Source: Rhodospirillum sp. (lineage in GTDB: Bacteria > Pseudomonadota > Alphaproteobacteria > Rhodospirillales > Rhodospirillaceae). From it: a stretch of DNA of 48,702 bases. Below are positions 1 through 7,657 of the stretch, piece by piece. Both the position numbers and the translations under genes were made by a program. Within the stretch, counting starts at the first letter, position 1. Every line of letters starts with the position of its first letter. The DNA is taken from NCBI GenBank assembly GCA_021741145.1, contig JAIOYK010000041.1:1-48702 (forward strand), given 5' to 3'. The notes beneath the pieces were generated by a model. That model saw only the letters and a program-made list of their open reading frames with translations, was not told the origin of the DNA and did not search any database.

Positions 1-40
1 ATTATCCGCCTTAAATCGGAATCGATTTAAGGCGGATAAT
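1..40. repeat. Perfect 18-bp inverted repeat with 4-nt loop
   Basis: Seen: the arms ATTATCCGCCTTAAATCG and CGATTTAAGGCGGATAAT are exact reverse complements around the loop GAAT. It lies 22 bp past the stop codon of the last gene of the minus-strand carbohydrate operon, where a transcript end is expected. No T-run can be judged because the window ends here. It may be a bidirectional terminator or a dispersed palindrome like those at 9740 and 48595, although the sequence differs from both. Confidence 0.7.
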
Positions 41-62
41 TTGATCTAGCCCACGCGTCTTG

Positions 63-764
63 CTATGACGGACCGATGATCGACCGGCAGAGCGTCAGGT
101 CCACGCCCTCGTCAAGGTGGACGACGACTCGGTCTGCCTGGGCGAAGGATTCCCCGCCCGTGTAGGTGGACACCGTGACAATGCAGTGCATGCCCGCGGC
201 CTTGGCCGCGGTCAATCCGATGGCGCTGTCCTCGACCACCATGCAGCGCGCCGGAGCAAGGTTCAGGGTCTCCGCGGCCAGGGTGTAGATGGCCGGATCG
301 GGCTTCTTGCGGGGCACGATATCCCCGGCGAAGACGCGGATCCGCTCCGCCCGTTCAGACCCCAGCAACACCCGAACCACCGCCTCCACCGCGCGCTCGT
401 TCGATGTCGAACAGACCGCCACCGGCAGTCCCGCCTCCTGGGCCGCGTCGACCATCCGCGCGACCCCCGGACGCAGGGGCAGAGCGCCGGACTCAATCAG
501 CTCCATGAAGATGTCGGTCTTGCGCCGGTGGAGGGTCTGGATCAGCGTGTCCCGGTCCGCTTCCGCCACCGGCCAACCGGTCTCGTCGAAGTGGCGCCGC
601 ATGCGTTCCTTGCCTCCACCCGTGGTCAGCAACGCGCCGTAGCGCTCGACGGACCAGTGGGTCTCCAGCCCTGTCTCGACAAAAGACCGGTTGAAGGCCA
701 CGCGGTGCCCGTCGCGTTCGGTGTCGACCAGCACGCCATCGCAATCGAAAATCAAGGCTTGCAT
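63..764 (-). CDS. HAD-superfamily phosphatase, CbbY-like
   Basis: A 233-residue HAD hydrolase. Motif I is FDCDGVLVDT with nucleophile and acid/base Asp7 and Asp9; motif II is Ser119 in CSTSNE; the RKKPDP lysine is near residue 154; the motif III acidic pair is Glu178-Asp179 in VVEDS. The cap domain contains LLTTGGGKERM, which closely resembles CbbY, the xylulose-1,5-bisphosphate phosphatase family. Start chosen at the ATG giving MQALIFDCDG, because the 24 upstream residues have no family counterpart. Last gene of the carbohydrate operon, 68 bp after the aldolase. Inference: it dephosphorylates a sugar-phosphate intermediate or side product of this pathway. The exact substrate is unknown; a general phosphoglycolate or beta-phosphoglucomutase-like activity cannot be excluded. 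Confidence 0.85.
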   Translation of the reverse strand: MQALIFDCDGVLVDTERDGHRVAFNRSFVETGLETHWSVERYGALLTTGGGKERMRRHFDETGWPVAEADRDTLIQTLHRRKTDIFMELIESGALPLRPGVARMVDAAQEAGLPVAVCSTSNERAVEAVVRVLLGSERAERIRVFAGDIVPRKKPDPAIYTLAAETLNLAPARCMVVEDSAIGLTAAKAAGMHCIVTVSTYTGGESFAQADRVVVHLDEGVDLTLCRSIIGPS

Positions 765-832
765 TGGGTAAGTGCCCCATGGAGAAAAGAAGGTGGCCGT
801 GAGTCCGTGCCCGCGGCGGCATCCGCCGCCTT

Positions 833-1708
833 TCAACCCGCGGCGGCGTCCGCCGCCTTTCCGGCCGAGCCGAAGGTTTTGATCATGGCCATGACGTCGG
901 CTTTCATGGCGTCGTGCTGGGCGGCGATAAAGGGCAGCGGTTCGCCCAGGTCCGGCTTGTCCCGGGCCAGGTCGACGAAACCTTTGATAAACAGCATCTT
1001 GTGCATGGTGGAAATGTTGACCTTGGCGCAGCCAAGTCCGATGCAGCGCTTGAACTGTTGCTCCGTCAACCCGGTTCCCCCATGCAGGGCGATGGGCATG
1101 CCCGTGGTCTTGGCGACCCGTTCCAGTAAAGTATAGTCAATCACCGGCTCACCCCTATACATGCCGTGAGCCGTGCCGATGGCGGGCGCGAAGACGGCCA
1201 GATTGGGCATGGCCTCGCAGAAGGAGACACATTCGTCGAAATCGGCCAGCCGGGCGGCGTCTCCGGCGACCACCTTGTCGTCCTCCACGCCCCCAATGGC
1301 ACCGATTTCCGCCTCCAGGCCGACCCCGGCCGCCTGGGTCAGGGCATAAATTTCCGATGAGGTGGCCAGGTTCTCCTCGAAGGGTTTACTCGATCCATCA
1401 TACATGACCGAGGTCCAGCCCGCGTCGATGCAATCGCGGATCACCGCGACGTCCGTGCAGTGGTCCAGGTGCAGGGCCACGGGGACCGGCGCGTCCTCGG
1501 CCAGGGCGCGCACCCAGGAGGCAATGGGCCGATAGCCCCAATGCCGCACCGTCTTGACGGAAACCTGGACGATCAGCGGTGCGTCCAGGTCGACGGCGGC
1601 CGCCACCATGGAGCGGACACTGTTGTAGTCGATCATGTTGTAGGCGGCGATTGCGTAGCCGCTCCGCCGCGCGGAGCGCAACATCGGCGCCATGGGTGCC
1701 AAGGGCAT
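833..1708 (-). CDS. Class II (zinc) fructose-bisphosphate-type aldolase
   Basis: A 291-residue protein of the FbaA/GatY/KbaY family, which uses Zn2+ to make or cleave the C3-C4 bond of ketose (bis)phosphates, giving dihydroxyacetone phosphate and an aldehyde. Seen: HLDHCTD with catalytic Asp82 and zinc ligand His83, GLEAEIGAIGG around Glu132-134, zinc ligand His181 in GTAHGMY, His209 in ALHGGTGL, and the phosphate-binding NIST at 231-234. The length fits the short tagatose/fructose-bisphosphate group. An AGGAGA ribosome site precedes the ATG. It follows the VOC gene after an intrinsic terminator (1738-1776), so its expression may be lower or separate. Substrate unassigned; the FGGY kinase and CbbY-like phosphatase nearby suggest a phosphorylated ketose made from an imported sugar or polyol. 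Confidence 0.88.
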   Translation of the reverse strand: MPLAPMAPMLRSARRSGYAIAAYNMIDYNSVRSMVAAAVDLDAPLIVQVSVKTVRHWGYRPIASWVRALAEDAPVPVALHLDHCTDVAVIRDCIDAGWTSVMYDGSSKPFEENLATSSEIYALTQAAGVGLEAEIGAIGGVEDDKVVAGDAARLADFDECVSFCEAMPNLAVFAPAIGTAHGMYRGEPVIDYTLLERVAKTTGMPIALHGGTGLTEQQFKRCIGLGCAKVNISTMHKMLFIKGFVDLARDKPDLGEPLPFIAAQHDAMKADVMAMIKTFGSAGKAADAAAG

Positions 1709-1737
1709 GGGAAGAGTCTCCTTTCCCCGATCCAGCG

Positions 1738-1776
1738 AAAAAATGGCCGCGGCGCCGGTGGGGAGACGCCGCGGCC
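1738..1776 (-). terminator. Intrinsic terminator/attenuator inside the operon
   Basis: Read on the minus strand, the stem GGCCGCGGCG pairs perfectly with CGCCGCGGCC over a 12-nt loop and is followed by A and six T. It lies after the VOC stop codon and before the aldolase start. Position and polarity suit partial termination of the carbohydrate operon, which would lower aldolase and phosphatase relative to transport and kinase. Confidence 0.75.
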
Positions 1777-1786
1777 TGGGTGCGTA

Positions 1787-2338
1787 TTAGAGGGTGGTCT
1801 CGCCGACCTTTCCCGGGTGGAACAGGCGGGTCTTGCCGGAGGCCTTGGCCTCGTCGTCGTAGACCGTGCCCTTGGGTGCGGAGACGATCTCCAACTGCAT
1901 GCCCCAGGGCGCCATGAAGTAGCACCAGGTCAATCCCAGGTTCGGCCCCTCGGTATAGGACGTGGGCTCGCCCAGCACCTTGACGCCGCTCTCCTTGAGG
2001 AAAGCGATGGCGGCGTCCATGTCGTCGACGTAGAAGGCCAGGTGGTGACCGCCGATGTCGCTGTTCCTCGGGGGATTGGGAGTCTGGTCGGGGGCCTCGT
2101 ACTGGAAGATCTCCAGATTGGTGCCGTTCCCGCACCGCACATAGCGGAACTCCTTAATCACGCATCGCGGATCGACGTTAAGGTGCTCCACCATCCAGTT
2201 CCCTTCCCCCTGGAAGTCGGTCGCGGCGGTATAAAGAACCTCGGCGCCGAGGATATTCGCGAAGAAATCGCAGGCCTCGTCGATGTCGGGAACGGTGAAG
2301 CCGATGTGCTCCATTCCACGCATTCCGGGCATTGGCAT
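1787..2338 (-). CDS. VOC (glyoxalase/dioxygenase) superfamily protein
   Basis: A 183-residue vicinal-oxygen-chelate protein with two beta-alpha-beta-beta-beta modules. The four expected metal ligands are visible: His in MEHIGF near residue 10, Glu in NLEIFQY near 76, His in GGHHLAFYV near 97-98, and Glu in MQLEIVS near 150. The family includes glyoxalase I, epimerases and extradiol dioxygenases, and the sequence does not decide between them. Start supported by an AGGAGAG ribosome site. It lies between the kinase and the aldolase, so its substrate is probably an intermediate or toxic aldehyde of that route. Glyoxalase-like detoxification of methylglyoxal, an epimerase or an isomerase step are all possible. 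Confidence 0.75.
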   Translation of the reverse strand: MPMPGMRGMEHIGFTVPDIDEACDFFANILGAEVLYTAATDFQGEGNWMVEHLNVDPRCVIKEFRYVRCGNGTNLEIFQYEAPDQTPNPPRNSDIGGHHLAFYVDDMDAAIAFLKESGVKVLGEPTSYTEGPNLGLTWCYFMAPWGMQLEIVSAPKGTVYDDEAKASGKTRLFHPGKVGETTL

Positions 2339-2366
2339 GGTACTCTCCTCTATCCTGTTTTCTTGG

Positions 2367-3935
2367 TTACTGGAATTTCTGGGCGAAATCGTTGAGGGCG
2401 GCGTACTGCCCGGTGTCGGCGGCGGCCTTGTAGAACCCCTGGTAGATTTGATGCTGTTCCTCGTAGAGGGGCATGAGATTGCTGTTGGGCTCGAACGCGC
2501 CTTCCAGGCGCACCATGGACCCGACCGCCTCCTCGATGCTGTCGAAGGCTCCGGATCCGCAGGCTCCCAGGATGGCCGCGCCCAGCACCGTGCACTCGCG
2601 CTCGCGGGTGACCTTCACGGGCTGGCCGATAATGTCGGTCATGATCTGGACGAAGCCGTCGGACTTGGTGCCGCCGCCGGTCAGGCGGAAGTCGGTGATG
2701 CCGCCATCCACGTCCGACTGAAAGGCATCGAAGACCATGCGCATCTCGTTGGCGCATCCCTCCAGCATGGCCCGGATCAGGTCCCGGCGCTCGTGGTAGA
2801 GGCCCAGCCCCAGGAAGCCGCCGCGGGCGACCGCGTCGTAGTGGGGCGTGACCTGGCTGGCCATGAAGGAATGGAAGAGCACACCGTTGGCGCCCGGCTT
2901 GGAGTTCTGGGCCGCGTCCACCATGGTTGAATAGACGCTGCACCCCTTGCGGGCGCTTTCCATCAGTTCGTCGGCGCCAAGGATGTCGCGCCACCACCGC
3001 AGGCAAGCCCCCAGGCTGAAGGCGCCCCCCTCGATATCCCAAGCCCCGGGCACGCCGTGACCGCCCCACCAGAGCTTATCGCCCTTGATGCGGTCCAGAC
3101 TATCCAGGTGCGCGACCATGATGCCCGAGGTCCCGACGGTGAATTCGGCCATGCCCTGCTTGATGACCCCCGCCCCGATGGCCGCGCACTGCTGGTCACC
3201 GGCGCCGCGGCAGAGGATGACGCCCTCCGGCAGGCCGGTTTCCTCCGCCGCCGTCCTCGACAGGCGCCCCGCCCGACCCGAGGGGATGCCCACCGGCGGC
3301 AGCCGGTCCCGGTCGATCCCGCAAAGCGTCAGGATCCGGTCACTCCAATCCAGCTTGGCGATATCCATCATGCCGTTGAGCGTCAGCGACGCGGGGTCGG
3401 TTACCCACTCCTCCGCGCCCATGCGGCGGAGGAAGTATTCCTGGCCGTTGACGAACCACCGGGTCTTCGCGAATAAATCCGGGTTCTTCTTGCGCAACCA
3501 CATAATCTTCGCCGCCGACCACAGCGGGCTCACCTGCATGCCCGTGTGCGTCTGGTGTTCCCCAAGTTCCGGGAATTCGGCACGGATTTCCTCCTCCAGA
3601 CCGACGGCCCGACCGCAGTTCCAGACCAGGGAATTCCCCAGAGGTTCCTTGTTTTCGTCGAGCATGGCGAAGGTTCCCCGCTGGCTGGACAGGCCGACGG
3701 AGTGGTAGGCCTCGGCTGGCAGATCGGCCTGGGCCACGGCCTTGCGAGAGGCCTCGCAGATGCCCTTCCAGACCTCCTCCATATCCTGTTCGATCCAACC
3801 GGAGCGGGGCGAGACACAGGGGTATTCCTTATATCCCTGACCCAGCGACCGCCCCATCTCGTCGAAGATCATCACGGTGCAGCCCGTGGTGCCCGCGTCA
3901 ATTCCGACGAAAACGCGATGTGCCCTACTTGGCAT
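2367..3935 (-). CDS. FGGY-family carbohydrate kinase
   Basis: A 522-residue sugar/polyol kinase of the xylulokinase-glycerol kinase-LsrK family, using ATP to phosphorylate the imported substrate in the cytoplasm. Seen: N-terminal phosphate loop GIDAGTTGCT (11-20), the segment GLSSQRGTF, the catalytic-base region GAGDQQC with Asp247, VGTSGI, and the C-terminal FGGY-type signature LTGGGTKSDGF with the following QIMTDIIGQPV. Length is normal for the family. A GGGAGGA ribosome site precedes the ATG. It lies between the transglutaminase-like and VOC genes. The family is too diverse to name the substrate. The presence of an aldolase suggests the product is a ketose phosphate or is made into one. 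Confidence 0.87.
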   Translation of the reverse strand: MPSRAHRVFVGIDAGTTGCTVMIFDEMGRSLGQGYKEYPCVSPRSGWIEQDMEEVWKGICEASRKAVAQADLPAEAYHSVGLSSQRGTFAMLDENKEPLGNSLVWNCGRAVGLEEEIRAEFPELGEHQTHTGMQVSPLWSAAKIMWLRKKNPDLFAKTRWFVNGQEYFLRRMGAEEWVTDPASLTLNGMMDIAKLDWSDRILTLCGIDRDRLPPVGIPSGRAGRLSRTAAEETGLPEGVILCRGAGDQQCAAIGAGVIKQGMAEFTVGTSGIMVAHLDSLDRIKGDKLWWGGHGVPGAWDIEGGAFSLGACLRWWRDILGADELMESARKGCSVYSTMVDAAQNSKPGANGVLFHSFMASQVTPHYDAVARGGFLGLGLYHERRDLIRAMLEGCANEMRMVFDAFQSDVDGGITDFRLTGGGTKSDGFVQIMTDIIGQPVKVTRERECTVLGAAILGACGSGAFDSIEEAVGSMVRLEGAFEPNSNLMPLYEEQHQIYQGFYKAAADTGQYAALNDFAQKFQ

Positions 3936-3968
3936 TATTTCTTTCCTCCCTTTACGCGCGCTATTTTT

Positions 3969-4598
3969 TTAATTGCGCGTTTTTTCCAACCACTGCGAGA
4001 ACAACTCCAGGAACACCTTCCTTGTGTCCGCTTCTTCCTTGGACAGACCGGCCAGAAGCTCCTCCTTCCTGGTCAGGACATCCTCATCCCGAGAGCACAC
4101 GGTAACAGCGGCGATAGCCTGTTTGGTCGGACCCTCGCCCCGCCAATCCGCGTTCACGGGAAACCCGTCGTCGGCCACCGCGTCATGCCAGGTGGCATCC
4201 AAGATGTGCTCTCCCCACGGACCGATACAACTGACACGGCAATGAAAATCCCGCACTCCGCCCGCCTGGATCCGCGACTTCACCGCCTCGGGCATGGAGT
4301 CAACGACAGGCATGCCCGAACCGAAGCGGCCCTCGACAATCTCCACCTCGGCGGCGATGCCCGACAGGCGCAGAAGATCGCGAAGGAGAATATGCTTGGC
4401 CGTGCAAGCCCCCTTTCCCATCCGCAGAGCCGTCAGGGGGGTGCGGTCGCAGCCGGAGTGGTAAGGCATGCGCCGGACGGCGTGGAAAGCCGCCACGACC
4501 TCTCCCTCCGCCCGGTTTCGGACGTGGCGCGCGTGGAAGGTCCGGAGTTCCCGGTGGTAGGCGTCATCGCCCCCCATCTGGCCCACCGTGCCGGACAT
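3969..4598 (-). CDS. Transglutaminase-like cysteine protein
   Basis: A 209-residue protein with a transglutaminase-core pattern: Cys65 in GKGACTAKHILLRDLL at the start of a helix, His119 in DFHCRV and Asp134 in ILDATW, in the order of the Cys-His-Asp triad. No signal peptide or membrane segment is seen, so it is probably cytoplasmic. Start taken at MSGTVGQM, which begins 4 bp after the stop of the ABC ATPase; the longer frame would overlap that gene by about 90 bp. Bacterial members include proteases, amidases and peptide N-glycanase-like enzymes. It is unusual inside a sugar transport/kinase operon and may act on a glycopeptide, an amide-linked substrate or a protein regulator. Function not known. 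Confidence 0.65.
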   Translation of the reverse strand: MSGTVGQMGGDDAYHRELRTFHARHVRNRAEGEVVAAFHAVRRMPYHSGCDRTPLTALRMGKGACTAKHILLRDLLRLSGIAAEVEIVEGRFGSGMPVVDSMPEAVKSRIQAGGVRDFHCRVSCIGPWGEHILDATWHDAVADDGFPVNADWRGEGPTKQAIAAVTVCSRDEDVLTRKEELLAGLSKEEADTRKVFLELFSQWLEKTRN

Positions 4599-4602
4599 GG
4601 CG

Positions 4603-5697
4603 CTAGAAGTAGGCATGGCCGTCCATGGCGTCGAAGATGTGCCACTTCTCCCGGTTGACGGTGATGTGGCAGCGATCACCGGGCTGGCCATCGAATTCCG
4701 GGACAGTCTTCACCCGGATCCGGGACCCGTCCAACAGCACTTCCACGAGCATGTCGCCACCGAGCAGTTCGTTGACGAAGACTTCGCCGGTAATCGAGGG
4801 TTGGTGGGGCTTGGTCAGACTGATTTCCAGCGCGTCGGGCCGCACGCCCATCCGAGCCGTTCCCGCCGAGGCCGCGCCATTCAGTTTGCCCACCTGATCG
4901 GGTAACAGGGGAATTTCAAAGTTCTCGTGGCGCAGGAAGACCTCCTGATTATGGCCGACCAGATCACAGGTTACGAAGTTCATGGCCGGTTCTCCCACGA
5001 AACCCGCCACCCAGGCATTGACCGGTTTGTTGAAGATCTCGCTGGGCGTGCCCCATTGCTGCAACTCGCCGTCATGCATGACGGCGATGTAATCGGCCAT
5101 GGACAGGGCCTCCAACTGATCGTGGGTCACGTAAATCATGGTGGTGCCCAGGGTCCTTTGGAGGTGCTTGATCTCGCCACGCATATGGGCGCGCAGCTTG
5201 GCGTCCAGGTGGGCGATGGGCTCGTCGAATAGGAACAGACGGGGTTCGCGGACGATGGCCCGGCCGATGGCCACGCGTTGCTTTTGTCCGCCGGAGAGTT
5301 CATGCGGGCGGCGATCAAGGAGGTGGTCGATCTCCAGCAGCTTGGCGGCGGCGTCGACCCGGGCCTTGATCATGTCATCGTCCACGGACCGCAGCCGCAA
5401 GGGATTGGCGATGTTTTCCAGGACCGTCTTGTGGGGGTAGAGGGCATAATTCTCGAAGACCATCGCCACGTCCCGATCCTTGGGGGGGAGGTCGTTGATG
5501 CGCTCGCCATCGAACAGAATATCCCCGGCGCTGATATGCTCCAACCCCGCCAACATGCGCATCGTCGAGGACTTGCCGCATCCCGAGGGGCCGAGAATGC
5601 TGACGAAACTGCCATCCGGGCACTCGATGTTCAGATCCTTCACCGCCGGCGTCTTGCCGTAGTACTTCCACACGTTCTTGAATGTGACCGAGGCCAT
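4603..5697 (-). CDS. Carbohydrate ABC transporter ATPase (MalK/UgpC type)
   Basis: A 364-residue ATPase that powers import through the two adjacent permeases. Seen: Walker A GPSGCGKSS, signature LSGGQKQRVAIGRA, Walker B LFLFDEPIAHLDAKL, switch histidine in IYVTHDQ, and a roughly 120-residue C-terminal TOBE/OB region with GVRPDALEIS, as in the CUT1 ATPases MalK, UgpC and MsmK. Start set at MASVTFKNVWKYYG, matching family N termini; the reading frame extends 29 residues further upstream without homology. Walker B has Ala-His where many CUT1 proteins have Leu-Ser or Ala-Asn after DEP. Sits 70 bp after the second permease gene. Confidence 0.92.
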   Translation of the reverse strand: MASVTFKNVWKYYGKTPAVKDLNIECPDGSFVSILGPSGCGKSSTMRMLAGLEHISAGDILFDGERINDLPPKDRDVAMVFENYALYPHKTVLENIANPLRLRSVDDDMIKARVDAAAKLLEIDHLLDRRPHELSGGQKQRVAIGRAIVREPRLFLFDEPIAHLDAKLRAHMRGEIKHLQRTLGTTMIYVTHDQLEALSMADYIAVMHDGELQQWGTPSEIFNKPVNAWVAGFVGEPAMNFVTCDLVGHNQEVFLRHENFEIPLLPDQVGKLNGAASAGTARMGVRPDALEISLTKPHQPSITGEVFVNELLGGDMLVEVLLDGSRIRVKTVPEFDGQPGDRCHITVNREKWHIFDAMDGHAYF

Positions 5698-5767
5698 GTA
5701 ATCCTCCGCTGTTCCATTTTTTTTGGCTGGCGCCCCGACGCGCGGGCCGGGGGTGGTGCTCTTCGGG

Positions 5768-6646
5768 CTATTCCTTGACGGCACCCATTGTGAGGCCGGT
5801 CACCAAGTATTTCCTGATAACCAGACCCAGCAGGATCATGGGCATGGTGGTGACCACTCCGGCGGCCATGATCGCGCCCCACTGGATATTCTGAGGCTGG
5901 ACCAATTCGCGCGTGGCCACGGGAAGGGTCTTGGCGCCGCCGGACCCGATGATCGCGGCGAACAGAAAATCGTTCCAGGCGAAGAGGATGCACAACACCA
6001 CGAAGGCACCGATACCCGGGGCGACCAGGGGCAGGATCGAGACGAAGGCCTGGATCCGGGTGGAACCGTCGACCATCTGCGCTTCCTCGATGGCGTAAGG
6101 AACGTTGTCAAAGAAGCCTTTCAGGATCCAGATGGCGAATGGCAAGTTGAAGGTTGTGTAGGCCAGGATGAGTCCGGGCAACGTGCCGACCAGATCCAGG
6201 GCCCGGAAAATCGAGTAGAGGGGCACCATCACCGCCACCACGGGCGCCATGCGGGTCGAGATAATCCAGAAGAACAGGTCGGCCTTCCCGGCGAACTCCA
6301 CCCGCGACAGGCTGTAGGCCGCCAGTGATCCGAAAATCACCGAGATCACGGCCGAGCCGCCCGCCGCCATCAGGCTGTTGGCGATATAGGTGCTGAAGTT
6401 GTTGTCGACGAACAGGCTGACGTAGTGCTTAAAGGTCGGGGTAAAGTCGAAGAACAGGGTGATGCCACTCCAGTCTCCGACCTCGGGCAGGTTGAAGGCC
6501 GCCAGCAGGTCCTTGAAGGAGGATACGAACATCACGAAGAAGGGAACCAGCGTCCAAAGCAGGTAGAGGACAAGGAAGATTCCGGCCCCGAAGCGCAGGA
6601 TGCGCATCCGCGGCGAGTCATAGTGGACGACGTCGAGGGATGCCAT
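5768..6646 (-). CDS. Carbohydrate ABC transporter permease (MalG type)
   Basis: A 292-residue inner-membrane permease with six predicted helices. The first spans about residues 15-38 (FGAGIFLVLYLLWTLVPFFV). The cytoplasmic EAA loop is seen as EEAQMVDGSTRIQAFVSILP, where the ATPase docks. The C terminus has MILLGLVIRKYLVTGLTMGAVKE, typical of MalG-like proteins. Its start lies 3 bp after the stop of the upstream permease, indicating translational coupling. Forms the heteromeric CUT1 channel with the 6650-7657 product. Confidence 0.92.
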   Translation of the reverse strand: MASLDVVHYDSPRMRILRFGAGIFLVLYLLWTLVPFFVMFVSSFKDLLAAFNLPEVGDWSGITLFFDFTPTFKHYVSLFVDNNFSTYIANSLMAAGGSAVISVIFGSLAAYSLSRVEFAGKADLFFWIISTRMAPVVAVMVPLYSIFRALDLVGTLPGLILAYTTFNLPFAIWILKGFFDNVPYAIEEAQMVDGSTRIQAFVSILPLVAPGIGAFVVLCILFAWNDFLFAAIIGSGGAKTLPVATRELVQPQNIQWGAIMAAGVVTTMPMILLGLVIRKYLVTGLTMGAVKE

Positions 6647-6649
6647 GGC

Positions 6650-7657
6650 TCAGCTCCTGCTCCCCTTGGGTTTATCGAAGACGCTCACCAGGATCTTGCC
6701 CAGGACAATGGTCACCAGCAGCAAGGTCAGGGCGATCGCCGCCCCACGGCCAAGCTTGAAGAACTTGAAGGCCACCTCGAACAGGTAGACGGGCAGAATT
6801 TTGGTGGCGCTGGCGGGACCACCGCCGGTGAGGACCAGAATGTGATCGATGAACCGGAAGTTATCCATGAATCGCAGCAGAACACCGATCACCAGCACCG
6901 GATAGAGGTTGGGCAAGGTGATGGCGAAGAAGTTGCGCAGGGGCGAGGCGCCATCAACCATATTCGCCTCCAGTTGGTCGCGCGGGACCCGCTTCAATCC
7001 GGCCAGGGCGATCAGGGTGATCAGAGGCGTCCATTGCCACACATCGACCATGACGATCGCCGCCATGGCCGTGTCGGCCTTCGCCAGGATCGAGGCGCTG
7101 CCCAGAATTCCCAGGCTTTCCATAATCCAGTGGTACCAGCCGAAGGTGCCGTTGTAGAGGAACAACCACAACAGTCCGGCCACCGCCGGAGCCATCATCA
7201 TCGGCATCAACAACGCCGTGACCAGGACCTTTTCGTATCGGGAATTGTTGACGATCACCGCGAGGATCACGCCGATGGTCAACTGCAGGAACAGACAGGC
7301 GGCGCTATACTTCAACAGCAAGCTCCAGCCATTGAGGAAGCGGCGGTCGGTCAACAGGTTGGCGTAGTTTTCCAGACCCACCCAGTTGCCCCCCATGATG
7401 TCCACGTCCTGCATTGATAGGAAAATCAACCAGAAAAAGGGGTAGAGCGAAATGAAGGCCAGAATGCCGATCGCTGGCGCCAACAAGTACAGATAGTAAC
7501 GCCGCGGGAGCGGCGGGTTGAACTTTCTTGGTTTGATGTCATCTCCGCCGAGAGGTCTGGCTTCCACCTCCACGGAATGTTCGCGGGCGCGGAACAATTT
7601 TGACGTAGCGTCCTGCGCGCCCACGGATACCTGACTAATCTTGGTCATCGTGCTCAA
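6650..7657 (-). CDS. Carbohydrate ABC transporter permease (MalF/UgpA type)
   Basis: A 335-residue inner-membrane permease. A hydrophilic N terminus of about 50 residues precedes the first helix (YYLYLLAPAIGILAFISLYPFFWLI). The EAA loop is LEANMVDGASPLRNFFAITLP. Six helices are expected. Its ATG overlaps the stop of the binding-protein gene by 4 bp, so the two are translationally coupled. It pairs with the MalG-type permease in a CUT1 importer of sugars or polyols. Substrate not deducible from sequence alone. Confidence 0.92.
   Translation of the reverse strand: MSTMTKISQVSVGAQDATSKLFRAREHSVEVEARPLGGDDIKPRKFNPPLPRRYYLYLLAPAIGILAFISLYPFFWLIFLSMQDVDIMGGNWVGLENYANLLTDRRFLNGWSLLLKYSAACLFLQLTIGVILAVIVNNSRYEKVLVTALLMPMMMAPAVAGLLWLFLYNGTFGWYHWIMESLGILGSASILAKADTAMAAIVMVDVWQWTPLITLIALAGLKRVPRDQLEANMVDGASPLRNFFAITLPNLYPVLVIGVLLRFMDNFRFIDHILVLTGGGPASATKILPVYLFEVAFKFFKLGRGAAIALTLLLVTIVLGKILVSVFDKPKGSRS

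Noticed and set aside
3956-3983. CGCGC/GCGCG stem plus T-run between the transglutaminase-like and kinase genes as a terminator
   Set aside because: The T-run follows the stem only on the plus strand, opposite to the operon direction, and the stem is only 5 bp.
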